Shown piece after piece: positions 1 to 7,862 of a stretch of DNA of 21,533 bases. The translations under genes were made by a program, and so were the position numbers. The notes under the pieces are model-generated. The model searched no databases. It was not told where the DNA came from and saw only the letters and a list, made by a program, of their open reading frames with translations. Within the stretch, counting starts at the first letter, position 1. Every line of letters starts with the position of its first letter. This stretch comes from JBGTIS01 sp041745535 (lineage in GTDB: Bacteria > Bacteroidota > Bacteroidia > Cytophagales > Cyclobacteriaceae). Location of the stretch: positions 1 through 21,533 of the forward strand of contig JBGTIS010000262.1 of assembly GCA_041745535.1 (NCBI GenBank), given 5' to 3'.

Positions 1-35
1 AAGCTTTGTCACATCAGAATTTACATTTATACTAT

Positions 36-587
36 TTAAATAATTACCGCTAAACTTAACAAACTACTACTTGCCTGCAGTCCTGCTTTATTTAGGGCAT
101 CCTGATTAATCTTAAATCTTAATTTCGATCCATCAATAAAAAAACTCACTGTTGCGCCTTCCGATGCCAAATCGTCTTCTGATACGATCAGCACATTACC
201 GTTATTAATTGTACTGATCACATTTTCCAAATCTCTGGATTTTGATTTGGGAAGATATAAGATGTGGCATTGGCCAACTTCGGCCACAATGCTAATATTT
301 TTAATTTCTATTGGATTGTTATTTACTAATTTACCCTTCAGGTTCTCACTTAATTCATTGGCAATGGCCCTTTCGCCCAACACTCCAATAACAAAACTTC
401 CGTCTTTATCCTGCCAGTTTATATATTTAGTGAAGTTGTACATATAAATAGCTTCCAGTTTTCGAGTGGAAATCTGAGCACTACTTTCTAGAATAAACAG
501 GAAAAAGAAAATTCCTACTAATAAAATAATTCGCTTTAATACGATACTTGGAGTAAGCTTTATTCTAATTTGTCTATTGTGATACAT
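36..587 (-). CDS. YfiR-like (DUF4154) exported protein
   Basis: Protein of 183 residues. A basic N-terminus is followed by a hydrophobic stretch at about residues 19-34 and a likely signal-peptidase site near SSA-Q (residues 35-38), so it is probably exported to the periplasm. After this, YMYNFTKYINW (48-58) is the characteristic start of the YfiR/DUF4154 fold, and the C-terminal RFKIN...AGLQASSSLLSLA matches the family's conserved end. In Pseudomonas, YfiR is a periplasmic repressor of the diguanylate cyclase YfiN; in Bacteroidota such proteins often sit near sensor kinases or outer-membrane receptors. No partner is visible because the window ends 35 bases downstream. The first Met is used because no other start keeps the signal peptide. 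Family assignment is fairly sure; the role is inferred. Confidence 0.8.
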   Translation of the reverse strand: MYHNRQIRIKLTPSIVLKRIILLVGIFFFLFILESSAQISTRKLEAIYMYNFTKYINWQDKDGSFVIGVLGERAIANELSENLKGKLVNNNPIEIKNISIVAEVGQCHILYLPKSKSRDLENVISTINNGNVLIVSEDDLASEGATVSFFIDGSKLRFKINQDALNKAGLQASSSLLSLAVII

Positions 588-626
588 ACTACATACAATT
601 TATTCTGACTGATCAAACCGATGTAT

Positions 627-634
627 CAAAAATA
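627..634 (-). promoter_or_regulatory. Candidate -7 element for the YfiR-like gene
   Basis: On the minus strand this reads TATTTTTG, a match to the Bacteroidota TAnnTTTG -7 consensus, 39 bases upstream of the YfiR-like start codon. No good TTG -33 element lies at the right spacing (TTA is the nearest), and the region is AT-rich, so a chance match is possible. Confidence 0.28.
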
Positions 635-763
635 GATGCTAATAAAATATTAAGCTGATGTGGTTAAGGAATTACCGTACGTATGTAATTTTTGTAAATA
701 ATAAATGAACTTTGAGAAATTTTGAAAGACTGAAATTACCTTTTTTATTCAAAAATAGTCTGC

Positions 764-795
764 TTGCATACTAGATTAATTATTTGCTATCTTTA
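764..795 (+). promoter_or_regulatory. Candidate promoter upstream of the Fe-S gene pair
   Basis: TTG at 764-766, then 21 bases, then TATCTTTA at 788-795. This is one base off the Bacteroidota TAnnTTTG consensus with normal spacing. The only plus-strand genes downstream are the redox pair starting at 1066, so the leader would be about 265 nucleotides and would run antisense across tRNA-Phe. No better plus-strand promoter was seen nearer to 1066. Confidence 0.3.
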
Positions 796-861
796 CAGCT
801 AACAGTTAATTAAATAAAGTAGTAGCGGTTTAACTAATATTTAAGGCTTTAGACTGAGAAG

Positions 862-893
862 AAATAAAAAGCCTTCCCAATTATGGAAAGGCT
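862..893 (-). terminator. Rho-independent terminator of tRNA-Phe
   Basis: On the minus strand an imperfect hairpin (AGCCTTTCC / GGAAGGCT, one bulged base, loop ATAATTG) is followed directly by TTTTTATTT. It starts two bases after the tRNA 3' end, as expected for a monocistronic tRNA unit. On the plus strand there is no T-run, so it acts in one direction only. Confidence 0.75.
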
Positions 894-894
894 G

Positions 895-967
895 TGGTGA
901 TGAGTGGGCTCGAACCACCGACTCACGGATTTTCAGTCCGATGCTCTACCAGCTGAGCTACATCACC
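895..967 (-). tRNA. tRNA-Phe (anticodon GAA)
   Basis: A 73-nucleotide cloverleaf on the minus strand. The acceptor stem GGTGATG pairs with CATCACC with discriminator A. The D arm is AGCTCAGCTGGTAGAGC, the anticodon loop CTGAAAA carries GAA at 34-36, and the T arm contains GGTTCGAGCC. CCA is not encoded. Pair 27-43 is T-T, a minor departure at the end of the anticodon stem. The gene stands alone with its own promoter and terminator. Confidence 0.97.
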
Positions 968-981
968 TTAAAATGAGGGTA

Positions 982-1010
982 CAAAAGTAGATAATTTTTG
1001 TTGTCCGCAA
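982..1010 (-). promoter_or_regulatory. Promoter of tRNA-Phe
   Basis: On the minus strand TTG (1010-1008), 18 bases, then TACTTTTG (989-982), a full match to the Bacteroidota -7 consensus. The -7 element ends about 14 bases before the tRNA 5' end, as expected for a transcript starting close to the mature tRNA. Confidence 0.6.
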
Positions 1011-1065
1011 AATTTTTCGTTACAAAATCATTGAAAAAATACATCTTTTTAATTCAGTCAGGAAT

Positions 1066-2415
1066 ATGGAGTACATTTCGCAGGTCATGTTTATAGTGGT
1101 TTTAGGAATAGCCACTTATTTTTTAATTAACAGAATTAAACGGATTAAGGAAAACATTTCTTTAGGAAAAGACATTCACAGAAGTGATCGCCCTTCTGAA
1201 CGATGGAAAACCATGCTATTGGTTGCTTTTGGGCAGAAAAAAATGTTTAAACGACCTTTTCCGGCTTTTATGCATTTGTTGATTTATATCGGGTTTATCG
1301 TAATTAACCTGGAGGTTTTAGAATTTATAATTGATGGACTATTTGGCTCTCATAGGATATTTGCCCCTTATTTAGGCGGGTTATATACCGTAGCCATCAA
1401 TATTTTTGAATTCCTGGCTGTGAGTGTAATTATAGCCTGCATCGTTTTCTTAATAAGAAGAAATATAGGTAAGTTGAAAAGATTTTCCGGCGAGGAGATG
1501 ACATCATGGCCTAAATTGGATGCTAATATTATTTTATTAGTAGAAATCGTATTGATGCTGGCCATCTTGACTATGAACGCTACCGACCATATATTACAAA
1601 GCAGAGAAGCCACCGGATATACGCAGGCAGGCGCTTTTATCTTTAGTGCCCCGTTTTTACCACTCTTTCAAAATTTAGATACCAATACACTGATAATTAT
1701 TGAAAGAACAGCCTGGTGGTTTCATATTATTGGCATACTGGGTTTTGCGGTTTATATTACCTACTCCAAACACCTGCACATTTTTATGGCTTTTCCAAAT
1801 ACTTACTATTCAAAACTGGAGCCCAGAGGACAGATGATGAATATGCCGGAAGTTACTAAGGAAGTACAAATTATGCTCGGATTACCAACCGAAGGGGGTG
1901 ATAACCCACCTCAGGAAATAGCCCGGTTTGGCGCAAAAGATGTAACAGACTTAACCTGGAAGGATTTAATGAGTGCGTATACCTGTACAGAATGTGGCCG
2001 GTGTACTTCTGAATGTCCAGCTCACATAACAGGCAAAAAACTTTCGCCACGAAAAATAATGATGGACGTACGCGACAGAGTTGAAGAGATAGGAAATTAT
2101 CAGGGCAAGGGAAACAAAGAAATTGAGGAGGAGAAAACATTGCTGGACAACTACATTACCCGCGAAGAGTTAAATGCCTGTACCACCTGTAATGCCTGCA
2201 CAGAAGCCTGCCCGGTAAATATTGATCCGGTTTCTATCATTTTACAAATGAGAAGATACATTGCGATGGAAGAAGCTGCCTCACCTACCTCCTGGAATAA
2301 TATCTTTTCTAATATAGAAACCAGTTTTTCCCCCTGGAAATTCTCTCCCTCCGACCGTTTTAACTGGGCCAATGAGCTAAAACTGAAGGAGAAAAAGAAA
2401 AGCAATGAATTATAG
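1066..2415 (+). CDS. Membrane-anchored 4Fe-4S dicluster oxidoreductase subunit
   Basis: Protein of 449 residues in two parts. The N-terminal 240 residues hold about five membrane helices (roughly 4-22, 67-92, 105-130, 153-171 and 216-234). Histidines H70, H175, H220, H236 and H238 lie in or next to helices and are candidate heme b ligands, as in NarI-like domains. The C-terminal part carries two ferredoxin-type cluster motifs, C307xxC310xxC313xxxC317P and C372xxC375xxC378xxxC382P. This layout matches HdrD/HmeD/DsrK-like or QmoC-like proteins that move electrons between quinones and a soluble or catalytic Fe-S partner. The CCG-domain gene 29 bases downstream supplies the module usually fused to or paired with it. 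The electron donor or acceptor is unknown, and there is no HdrA, EtfAB or lactate-utilisation gene nearby. Heme binding is inferred from histidine placement only. Confidence 0.85.
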   Translation: MEYISQVMFIVVLGIATYFLINRIKRIKENISLGKDIHRSDRPSERWKTMLLVAFGQKKMFKRPFPAFMHLLIYIGFIVINLEVLEFIIDGLFGSHRIFAPYLGGLYTVAINIFEFLAVSVIIACIVFLIRRNIGKLKRFSGEEMTSWPKLDANIILLVEIVLMLAILTMNATDHILQSREATGYTQAGAFIFSAPFLPLFQNLDTNTLIIIERTAWWFHIIGILGFAVYITYSKHLHIFMAFPNTYYSKLEPRGQMMNMPEVTKEVQIMLGLPTEGGDNPPQEIARFGAKDVTDLTWKDLMSAYTCTECGRCTSECPAHITGKKLSPRKIMMDVRDRVEEIGNYQGKGNKEIEEEKTLLDNYITREELNACTTCNACTEACPVNIDPVSIILQMRRYIAMEEAASPTSWNNIFSNIETSFSPWKFSPSDRFNWANELKLKEKKKSNEL

Positions 2416-2444
2416 GTAAACCCAACTAATTAAAATACTAAACG

Positions 2445-3239
2445 ATGAGTGAAGAAATTAAAATACCTACCATGGCAGATATGGCGACCAGTGGTGAAAC
2501 GCCAGAGGTTTTATTTTGGGTAGGTTGTGCTGGTTCGTATGACGATCGTTATAAAAATGTAACCAAAGCATTTACCAAAATATTAGCGCATATGGGAATT
2601 AAGTTCGCGGTTTTGGGGCAGGAAGAAACCTGTACGGGCGATCCGGCCCGGCGCGCGGGGAATGAATTTTTATTTCAAATGCAGGCAGTAGCTAATATTC
2701 AGATACTAAATGGATATAACATAAAAAAAATTGTAACGGCTTGCCCACATTGCTTTAATACAATCAAAAATGAATATCCTGAATTTGGAGGAAGCTACGA
2801 GGTATTGCACCATGCAACCTATCTGCAACATTTAATTAATGAAGGAAAAATAACCTTAAAAGGTGGTGGAAGTTTTAAGGGGAAAAAAATCACTTATCAC
2901 GATTCCTGTTACCTGGGCAGGGTTAATAATATTTATGAGGCACCCAGACAGGTATTAGCAGCCTTGGATGCAGAACTTGTGGAAATGAAACGATGTCGAA
3001 CCAAGGGGTTATGTTGCGGAGCAGGAGGCGCCCAGATGTTCAAAGATGCCGAGCCAGGTAGAAAAGAGGTGAATATTGAGAGAACAGAAGAAGCCCTGGA
3101 TACAGGTGCTCACATTATTGCTGCCGCATGTCCTTTTTGCATGACCATGCTATCCGATGGTGTAAAGAACAAAGAGAAAGAGCAGGAAGTGAAAGTAAAA
3201 GATTTAGCTGAATTGATTGCCGAAAGCGAAGGGTTATAA
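2445..3239 (+). CDS. CCG-domain Fe-S oxidoreductase, HdrB-like
   Basis: Protein of 264 residues with two cysteine-rich CCG domains. The first has C28, C63 and C100PHC103; the second has C155, C190C191G and C229PFC232. In heterodisulfide reductase HdrB the two CCG domains bind two unusual non-cubane 4Fe-4S clusters at the disulfide-cleaving site; in GlcF and LutA-like proteins they bind Fe-S clusters for 2-hydroxyacid oxidation. The first motif here is degenerate (C63-T-G rather than CCG), so it may bind a cluster differently. It is co-transcribed with the dicluster membrane protein just upstream, and together they resemble a split HdrD. No Shine-Dalgarno is seen; the start is preceded by an A-rich stretch. 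The gene converges on sdaA with 9 bases between stops. Family is sure; substrate unknown. Confidence 0.85.
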   Translation: MSEEIKIPTMADMATSGETPEVLFWVGCAGSYDDRYKNVTKAFTKILAHMGIKFAVLGQEETCTGDPARRAGNEFLFQMQAVANIQILNGYNIKKIVTACPHCFNTIKNEYPEFGGSYEVLHHATYLQHLINEGKITLKGGGSFKGKKITYHDSCYLGRVNNIYEAPRQVLAALDAELVEMKRCRTKGLCCGAGGAQMFKDAEPGRKEVNIERTEEALDTGAHIIAAACPFCMTMLSDGVKNKEKEQEVKVKDLAELIAESEGL

Positions 3240-3248
3240 AAGCAAATT

Positions 3249-4676
3249 TCAACATTCTGGTACAATAACCGGAATGTTGAGTGCCAGACCTCCTTCAGAG
3301 GTTTCTTTATATTTTTCATTCATATCCTGGGCTGTTTCCCACATGGTTTTAATAACATTATCCAGAGAAACTTTGGCTTGCTTCGGGTCACTCTCAAATG
3401 CGATATTACTGGCTGTAATAGCTTTAATGGCTCCCATAGAGTTTCTTTCTATACAGGGTATCTGGACCAATCCACCTACCGGATCGCAGGTAAGGCCCAG
3501 ATGATGCTCCATGGCAATTTCGGCAGCCATAAGGGTTTGTTCTACTGTGCCTCCCATACATTCGGTTAACGCGGCAGCAGCCATGGACGAAGAAACACCT
3601 ATTTCAGCCTGGCAACCTCCCATAGCAGCGGAAATGGTAGCTCCTTTTTTAAAATAAGATCCTATTTCTGCCGCAACTACCAAGAATCTTATAATGTCTT
3701 CTTCCTCAATCTGCCGCACACAAAAGCATAAGTAATAGAATAACACAGCCGGAATTACGCCTGATGCTCCATTGGTGGGTGCTGTAACCACTCTGCCAAA
3801 ACTGGCGTTTTCCTCATTTACCGCGATAGCAAAGCAGCTAATCCACTTTAATATTTCCGGAAAGCTATACTGTTTACTTTTTATTACCGCTAGCCATTCA
3901 TCAGAATTAGTATATTGATCAGTACCAATCAGTTTTTTGTTTATTTGATAAGCACGCCGGGTTACTTTCAAATGCCCGGGTAAATGTCCTTCGGTATGGC
4001 ATCCTTTATAAACACATGCTTTCATTACCTGCCATATCTTCAATAAATCGCTTTTTATAACGTCTGGCTCTTTCCACACTTTTTCGTTTTCCCAAATCAA
4101 ACCAAAAATAGACTTATCTTGCCGGCTACAATGTGAAAGCAGCTCATGCGCATTAGCACTTGGGTAAGGCAGACATACAGGTGCTTTAGCGTCTGGTTTT
4201 TCGTTTTCCTGGACCACAAATCCCCCGCCTACTGAATAGTAGGTCTCCTCTAAAGTTTTTCCATCTGTTGATTCTACTGAAAAACGAATACCGTTTGGGT
4301 GAAATGGTAAATTTTCCTTGTTAAAAATAATATCCTGTTCAGGATCAAAAGAAAGCACAAATCCACCAGGCAGGCAAAGTGTTTTGCTTGACCTGATAGA
4401 TTCAATTTTTACAGAAATAGTATGGGTATCTATAGTTTCAGGATCCTCCCCGCAAAGACTAAGCATAACGGCAATATCGGTGCCGTGGCCTTTACCTGTT
4501 TTTGCCAGCGAACCATACAGACTGATTTGAATAGAGGTAAGCTCTTGCGGGTCAAAAGTTACCTGAATTTCTTTCAGAAACTTTTGAGCAGCCCGCCAGG
4601 GTCCTAAAGTATGGGAACTGGACGGGCCAATTCCTATTTTCAGAATATCAAAAACGCTAATCTGTTCACCTGACAT
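3249..4676 (-). CDS. sdaA: L-serine dehydratase, single-chain iron-sulfur type
   Basis: Protein of 475 residues. It deaminates L-serine to pyruvate and ammonia using a 4Fe-4S cluster. The N-terminal beta-type domain starts with ISVFDILKIGIGPSSSHT (6-23) and ends near residue 160; the C-terminal alpha-type domain holds AFGR-like SFGRVVTAPTNGASG (292-306), GGCQAEIG (353-360) and CDPVGGLVQIPC (397-408). C355, C397 and C408 have the spacing 42 and 11, the same as the cluster cysteines of Legionella serine dehydratase, and the chain ends in a cysteine (C475), the fourth 'tail-in-mouth' ligand described there. A short SD-like GAGG lies just before the start. It lies 55 bases downstream of the DUF1501 gene and may share its transcript or use the promoter in that gap. 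Length is normal for the fused single-chain type. Confidence 0.96.
   Translation of the reverse strand: MSGEQISVFDILKIGIGPSSSHTLGPWRAAQKFLKEIQVTFDPQELTSIQISLYGSLAKTGKGHGTDIAVMLSLCGEDPETIDTHTISVKIESIRSSKTLCLPGGFVLSFDPEQDIIFNKENLPFHPNGIRFSVESTDGKTLEETYYSVGGGFVVQENEKPDAKAPVCLPYPSANAHELLSHCSRQDKSIFGLIWENEKVWKEPDVIKSDLLKIWQVMKACVYKGCHTEGHLPGHLKVTRRAYQINKKLIGTDQYTNSDEWLAVIKSKQYSFPEILKWISCFAIAVNEENASFGRVVTAPTNGASGVIPAVLFYYLCFCVRQIEEEDIIRFLVVAAEIGSYFKKGATISAAMGGCQAEIGVSSSMAAAALTECMGGTVEQTLMAAEIAMEHHLGLTCDPVGGLVQIPCIERNSMGAIKAITASNIAFESDPKQAKVSLDNVIKTMWETAQDMNEKYKETSEGGLALNIPVIVPEC
3250..3279. terminator. Convergent hairpin between the Fe-S pair and sdaA
   Basis: CAACATTCTGGT (3250-3261) and ACCGGAATGTTG (3268-3279) form a 12-bp stem with a 6-base loop. 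One pair is G-U in a plus-strand RNA and A-C in a minus-strand RNA, so it is stronger for the Fe-S operon transcript. A second smaller plus-strand hairpin (ACCTC/GAGGT, 3288-3302) is followed by TTCTTTATATTTTTC. On the minus strand the tail AAATTTGCTTTTAT is only a weak T-run. It probably ends both transcripts. The stem overlaps the last nine codons and stop of sdaA. Confidence 0.5.
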
Positions 4677-4697
4677 AAAACCTCTTTATTTTTAACT

Positions 4698-4729
4698 AAA
4701 AACTACCGGTTTAGCCAGGAGGATTTCAA
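4698..4729 (-). promoter_or_regulatory. Candidate sdaA promoter
   Basis: On the minus strand TTG (4729-4727), 21 bases, then TAGTTTTT (4705-4698), one base off TAnnTTTG. The -7 element ends 21 bases before the sdaA start. If used, sdaA has its own start in the gap after the DUF1501 gene rather than depending only on read-through. Confidence 0.33.
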
Positions 4730-4731
4730 GT

Positions 4732-5940
4732 TTATATGAAAGAAAGATTTGTAAAACTTTTTCCCAGTACTACTTCCTCATCCATACCCAACCATTTGTT
4801 CAGCATGGTGGCATACACCTCACGAAAATCTACGGAAAATTTCAAGTCTCCGTTTTCCAGATTTGCCAGGTCAGGACCAGCATTATAGAAACCAGGCTTT
4901 CTAAGTTTCCCTCCTACCACAAATATATTGTTGGCTGTGCCATGGTCTGTACCTGCACTGGCATTTTCTTTTACCCTTCGTCCAAATTCTGAGAAAGTCA
5001 TCACCAGGGTATCGTCCAAAGTGCCATTCTTTTTGAGGTCGTCAACAAAAACTTTTAATCCATCGCCCAGGGTTTTTAACAGTTTTTCCTGCCGGGGTTG
5101 CTGTCCGTTATGTGTATCAAATCCTTGTAGCGGAACATAATATACTTTGGTTACTGATCCTGAATTAATCAGTTCAGAAATTGTTCTTAGCTGACGACCA
5201 AAACTGGTAGCCGGATAAGGAAAATTTGACTTATAAATTTTTGAAAGACGATACAGATATTCGGCAGAAGAGTAAGTTTCTACCATAGTTTTATAAAGAT
5301 AGCTTACATTAGAAGCATCTTTCTTCCCGTTTTTCTTGTAATCTTCTATTATTTTACCAATATATCCATCTCTCAATGTTAAGAACAACTTGTGCGGAAC
5401 AAGGGCAGCAATACCTTTAGTATCCTGGCCTTTTAAAGCCATATCCAATACATAATCAATTTCCATGGCGTAATGAGGCACTGCCGGAACACCTTCGCAA
5501 GTAGCATCCAGAAAGCGGCCAACCCAGCCAGTAGTTAGATATTCGTCGGAATCGCTGGCTGTTTGCCATATATCCATGGCTCTGAAGTGAGACCGTTCAG
5601 GATTAGGATATCCCACATTATTAATAATAGAGAGCATCCCATCATCGTATAATCTTTTGAGCCCTAATAAGCCCGGATTCAAACCCATTTCATCATTTAA
5701 GCCCAGAATCTTCGATTTGGGAAGTCCAATTTTAGGCCTTAAATTGTAATACAGATCATTTCGAAAAGGCACAACCGTATTTAATCCATCATTACCTCCA
5801 GAAAGCTGTACAATTACAATTCTTTTAGGAGATTCAAAGCTTTCCAGTGCTGAAAAAGCTTTCAAAAAATTAGGTACCATTAATGTACCAGTGGAAGCGA
5901 AAACGGAATGTTTAAGAAAATCTCTTCTTGAACGATTCAT
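4732..5940 (-). CDS. DUF1501 family protein with Tat signal
   Basis: Protein of 402 residues. The N-terminus SRRDFLK (4-10) followed by a mildly hydrophobic stretch to about residue 30 is a twin-arginine export signal, so it should be exported folded. Family motifs include QLSGGNDGLNTVVPF (45-59), GFDTHNGQ (273-280), SEFGRRV (317-323) and GTDHGTAN (330-337). DUF1501 is distantly related to the sulfatase/alkaline phosphatase fold, and D51, D275, H277, D332 and H333 are candidate metal ligands; no activity has been firmly assigned to the family. It follows the DUF1800 gene by 35 bases, and this pairing is common in Bacteroidota and Planctomycetota, pointing to a joint function. Length is usual. 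Family assignment is sure, function is not known. Confidence 0.93.
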   Translation of the reverse strand: MNRSRRDFLKHSVFASTGTLMVPNFLKAFSALESFESPKRIVIVQLSGGNDGLNTVVPFRNDLYYNLRPKIGLPKSKILGLNDEMGLNPGLLGLKRLYDDGMLSIINNVGYPNPERSHFRAMDIWQTASDSDEYLTTGWVGRFLDATCEGVPAVPHYAMEIDYVLDMALKGQDTKGIAALVPHKLFLTLRDGYIGKIIEDYKKNGKKDASNVSYLYKTMVETYSSAEYLYRLSKIYKSNFPYPATSFGRQLRTISELINSGSVTKVYYVPLQGFDTHNGQQPRQEKLLKTLGDGLKVFVDDLKKNGTLDDTLVMTFSEFGRRVKENASAGTDHGTANNIFVVGGKLRKPGFYNAGPDLANLENGDLKFSVDFREVYATMLNKWLGMDEEVVLGKSFTNLSFI

Positions 5941-5975
5941 ATATAAATATTTTTAAATTCAGTGAATACTATTTC

Positions 5976-7286
5976 TTAGCAAAGTTGAAAATCGGGAAAT
6001 TGGGTAAGTTTAATAGCAATCTCTCTTATCAAATCAGTGGTGCTCGCCTTAAAGTTCAAATCTTCAGATAAGAGACTTACATTAATAGGACTTTGAAGCA
6101 AATAACCTGCGATCACAGCAGGTAAATCCGCTTTTTCCACATTTCTGAACCTACTTGCAAAATTGTTCCAATCCATCCCACTAAATAACTGAGTTGGTAA
6201 TTTGGCCCGATAAGCCAAAGTAGAACTATCAATCCACTCTCTTCCTTCTGGCCAGCCCGACACATTGGGCGGCGCGAAAAGAATTTGGCCTAAATCCTTC
6301 TGTACACCCATCAGGGTTTTATCATCAGGCATATCTATTAAAAACAAATTATGCATACCAGTAAGAAACTGGATAGGCGATTTAATTTGCTGACCTATAA
6401 TTTTTTCGTCGTAAAACCAAGGCGATGTAAAAATTTGCTTTATTAATTTCCCGATATCATACCCCGATTTATAAAAAGAGTCGCTTAACGAGGAAATTAC
6501 ATTCTCGTCAATTGTCTCAGGATTTACAAAATATTTATAAACTTTGCGGGTAATAAAATTAGCAGTCTGTTTCTTTTCCAGAATGATATTTAAAATATCT
6601 TCACCTCCCAAATTACCTGTTACGCCCATAAACGTCTTTTCACTATCATCATGCACATAGGAATTAATTTCAAACTCCAGTTTGCTGTTAAAAGTCCATC
6701 CGGTAAAAGCTTTGGCAGCATTTTTTACGTCCTGTTCTGTATAATGCCCCCTGCCTAGTGTAAAAAGTTCCATAAGTTCACGGGCAAAATTCTCATTCGG
6801 CGACTTTTCCCTATTCAGAGTATTGCCCAGGTAACGTAACATGCAGGGATCTTTGGAAATTGCAAATAAAAGATCTCTAAAGTTGCCCAAACCTTTCTCC
6901 CGCAGCATATTATTCTGATCCTCCATAGTGAGCGGATTCAAATCCCGGCTGGCAAAGTGCCCATGCCAGAATAATGTCATTCTTTCTCTGAGAGGAGTAT
7001 CGGTTTTGGCAAGTTTTCTGACCCATGCATTTCGTAATACATCTCTATATATCAGAGAGTCTCTTGAAAGCGTCGCACGGTATTCTTTTGGTAAATCGGA
7101 ATGATTTAAATAGGTGAATCTTTTCCTTTCTATCACTTTCAAATATTCAAATTTGTCGGACTGGCTAAAAAGTTCGTCTACCAATGTTTCAGCCGATTTA
7201 CCCACTCTATCCATAATATAAGGATAGGGCATACCGAAACCTGTCCGTAAATATAGGTGCTGTATTTGCCGCTGGTTAAGATTCAT
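5976..7286 (-). CDS. DUF1800 family protein
   Basis: Protein of 436 residues and first gene of the DUF1800-DUF1501 pair. Conserved segments are QHLYLRTGFG (9-18), ERMTLFWHGHF (101-111), NENFARELMELFTLG (164-178), AAKAFTGWTF (190-199) and PPNVSGWPEG (339-348), with the typical end PDFQLC. The family has no firmly assigned biochemical activity. Unlike its partner, this protein starts directly with the family domain: there is no signal peptide, Tat motif or membrane helix. The start codon is preceded by no clear ribosome binding site. A TATATTTG -7-like element lies about 145 bases upstream on this strand. Confidence 0.93.
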   Translation of the reverse strand: MNLNQRQIQHLYLRTGFGMPYPYIMDRVGKSAETLVDELFSQSDKFEYLKVIERKRFTYLNHSDLPKEYRATLSRDSLIYRDVLRNAWVRKLAKTDTPLRERMTLFWHGHFASRDLNPLTMEDQNNMLREKGLGNFRDLLFAISKDPCMLRYLGNTLNREKSPNENFARELMELFTLGRGHYTEQDVKNAAKAFTGWTFNSKLEFEINSYVHDDSEKTFMGVTGNLGGEDILNIILEKKQTANFITRKVYKYFVNPETIDENVISSLSDSFYKSGYDIGKLIKQIFTSPWFYDEKIIGQQIKSPIQFLTGMHNLFLIDMPDDKTLMGVQKDLGQILFAPPNVSGWPEGREWIDSSTLAYRAKLPTQLFSGMDWNNFASRFRNVEKADLPAVIAGYLLQSPINVSLLSEDLNFKASTTDLIREIAIKLTQFPDFQLC

Positions 7287-7862
7287 AGTTTAGAAATGTT
7301 AAACAATTGATTGCGTATCAGAAGTAATAAAAAATGAATGATAAAAAATTTAGGGCTGGCTTTTAAAGCTATAAAGCAATTTATGTAAAGTTTATAGATT
7401 TACCCTAATATTACGAAAATGATAATAATTTCAAATATAAATTTCACCAAAATCAATTTTTTAATCTTAAAATTAGATTTTACATTAAAAAATTTAAACA
7501 TTATTAATAAAATCTATCCTTTAAAATTATTATCGAGTCAATCATAAAATGCATTTAAAATTGACCAAGAAATATACCAGAACTATACTTTTGATTACAT
7601 TTATATTTATTAAAATGCTCAGGTTTATATAAAATCCGAAAAACTTTACTTCGTTATAAATTTTATGTTTATAGTATTATTCATTTAAATTGGTTTACCA
7701 AAATGATAAAAGTATAATGAGTAGCTTTAACCTGGAAAGTCAAATTGGATTTTTAAACCTTTTCTATTGATTTCGACATTAAAAATTCTGATACAATTAC
7801 GAAGATCTAATAACTAACTGATACAAGAAAAAAAGTGCTTACCTTAATTTTAAAAAATCAAA
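7287..7862. other. AT-rich gene-free spacer of 576 bases
   Basis: No open reading frame with coding character, RNA gene or long repeat was seen. The base composition is far more AT-rich than the flanking genes. It holds -7-like elements on both strands: TATATTTG on the minus strand at 7439-7432, which could serve the DUF1800 gene, and TACTTTTG on the plus strand at 7586-7593 with TTG 22 bases upstream (7561-7563), which faces no plus-strand gene for about 3 kb. A decayed gene or an untranslated RNA cannot be excluded. Confidence 0.5.

Noticed and set aside
2403..2457. A frameshift splitting one ancestral HdrD-like gene into two
   Set aside because: The downstream gene has its own start and an ordinary N-terminus after a 29-base gap, and the upstream protein has a full Lys-rich C-terminus, so two genes are more likely than a broken fusion.
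3217..3504. Plus-strand open frames over sdaA (3217-3504, 3378-3569, 4318-4607)
   Set aside because: They lie antisense to a clearly conserved serine dehydratase, have no domain signal and no promoter or start context.
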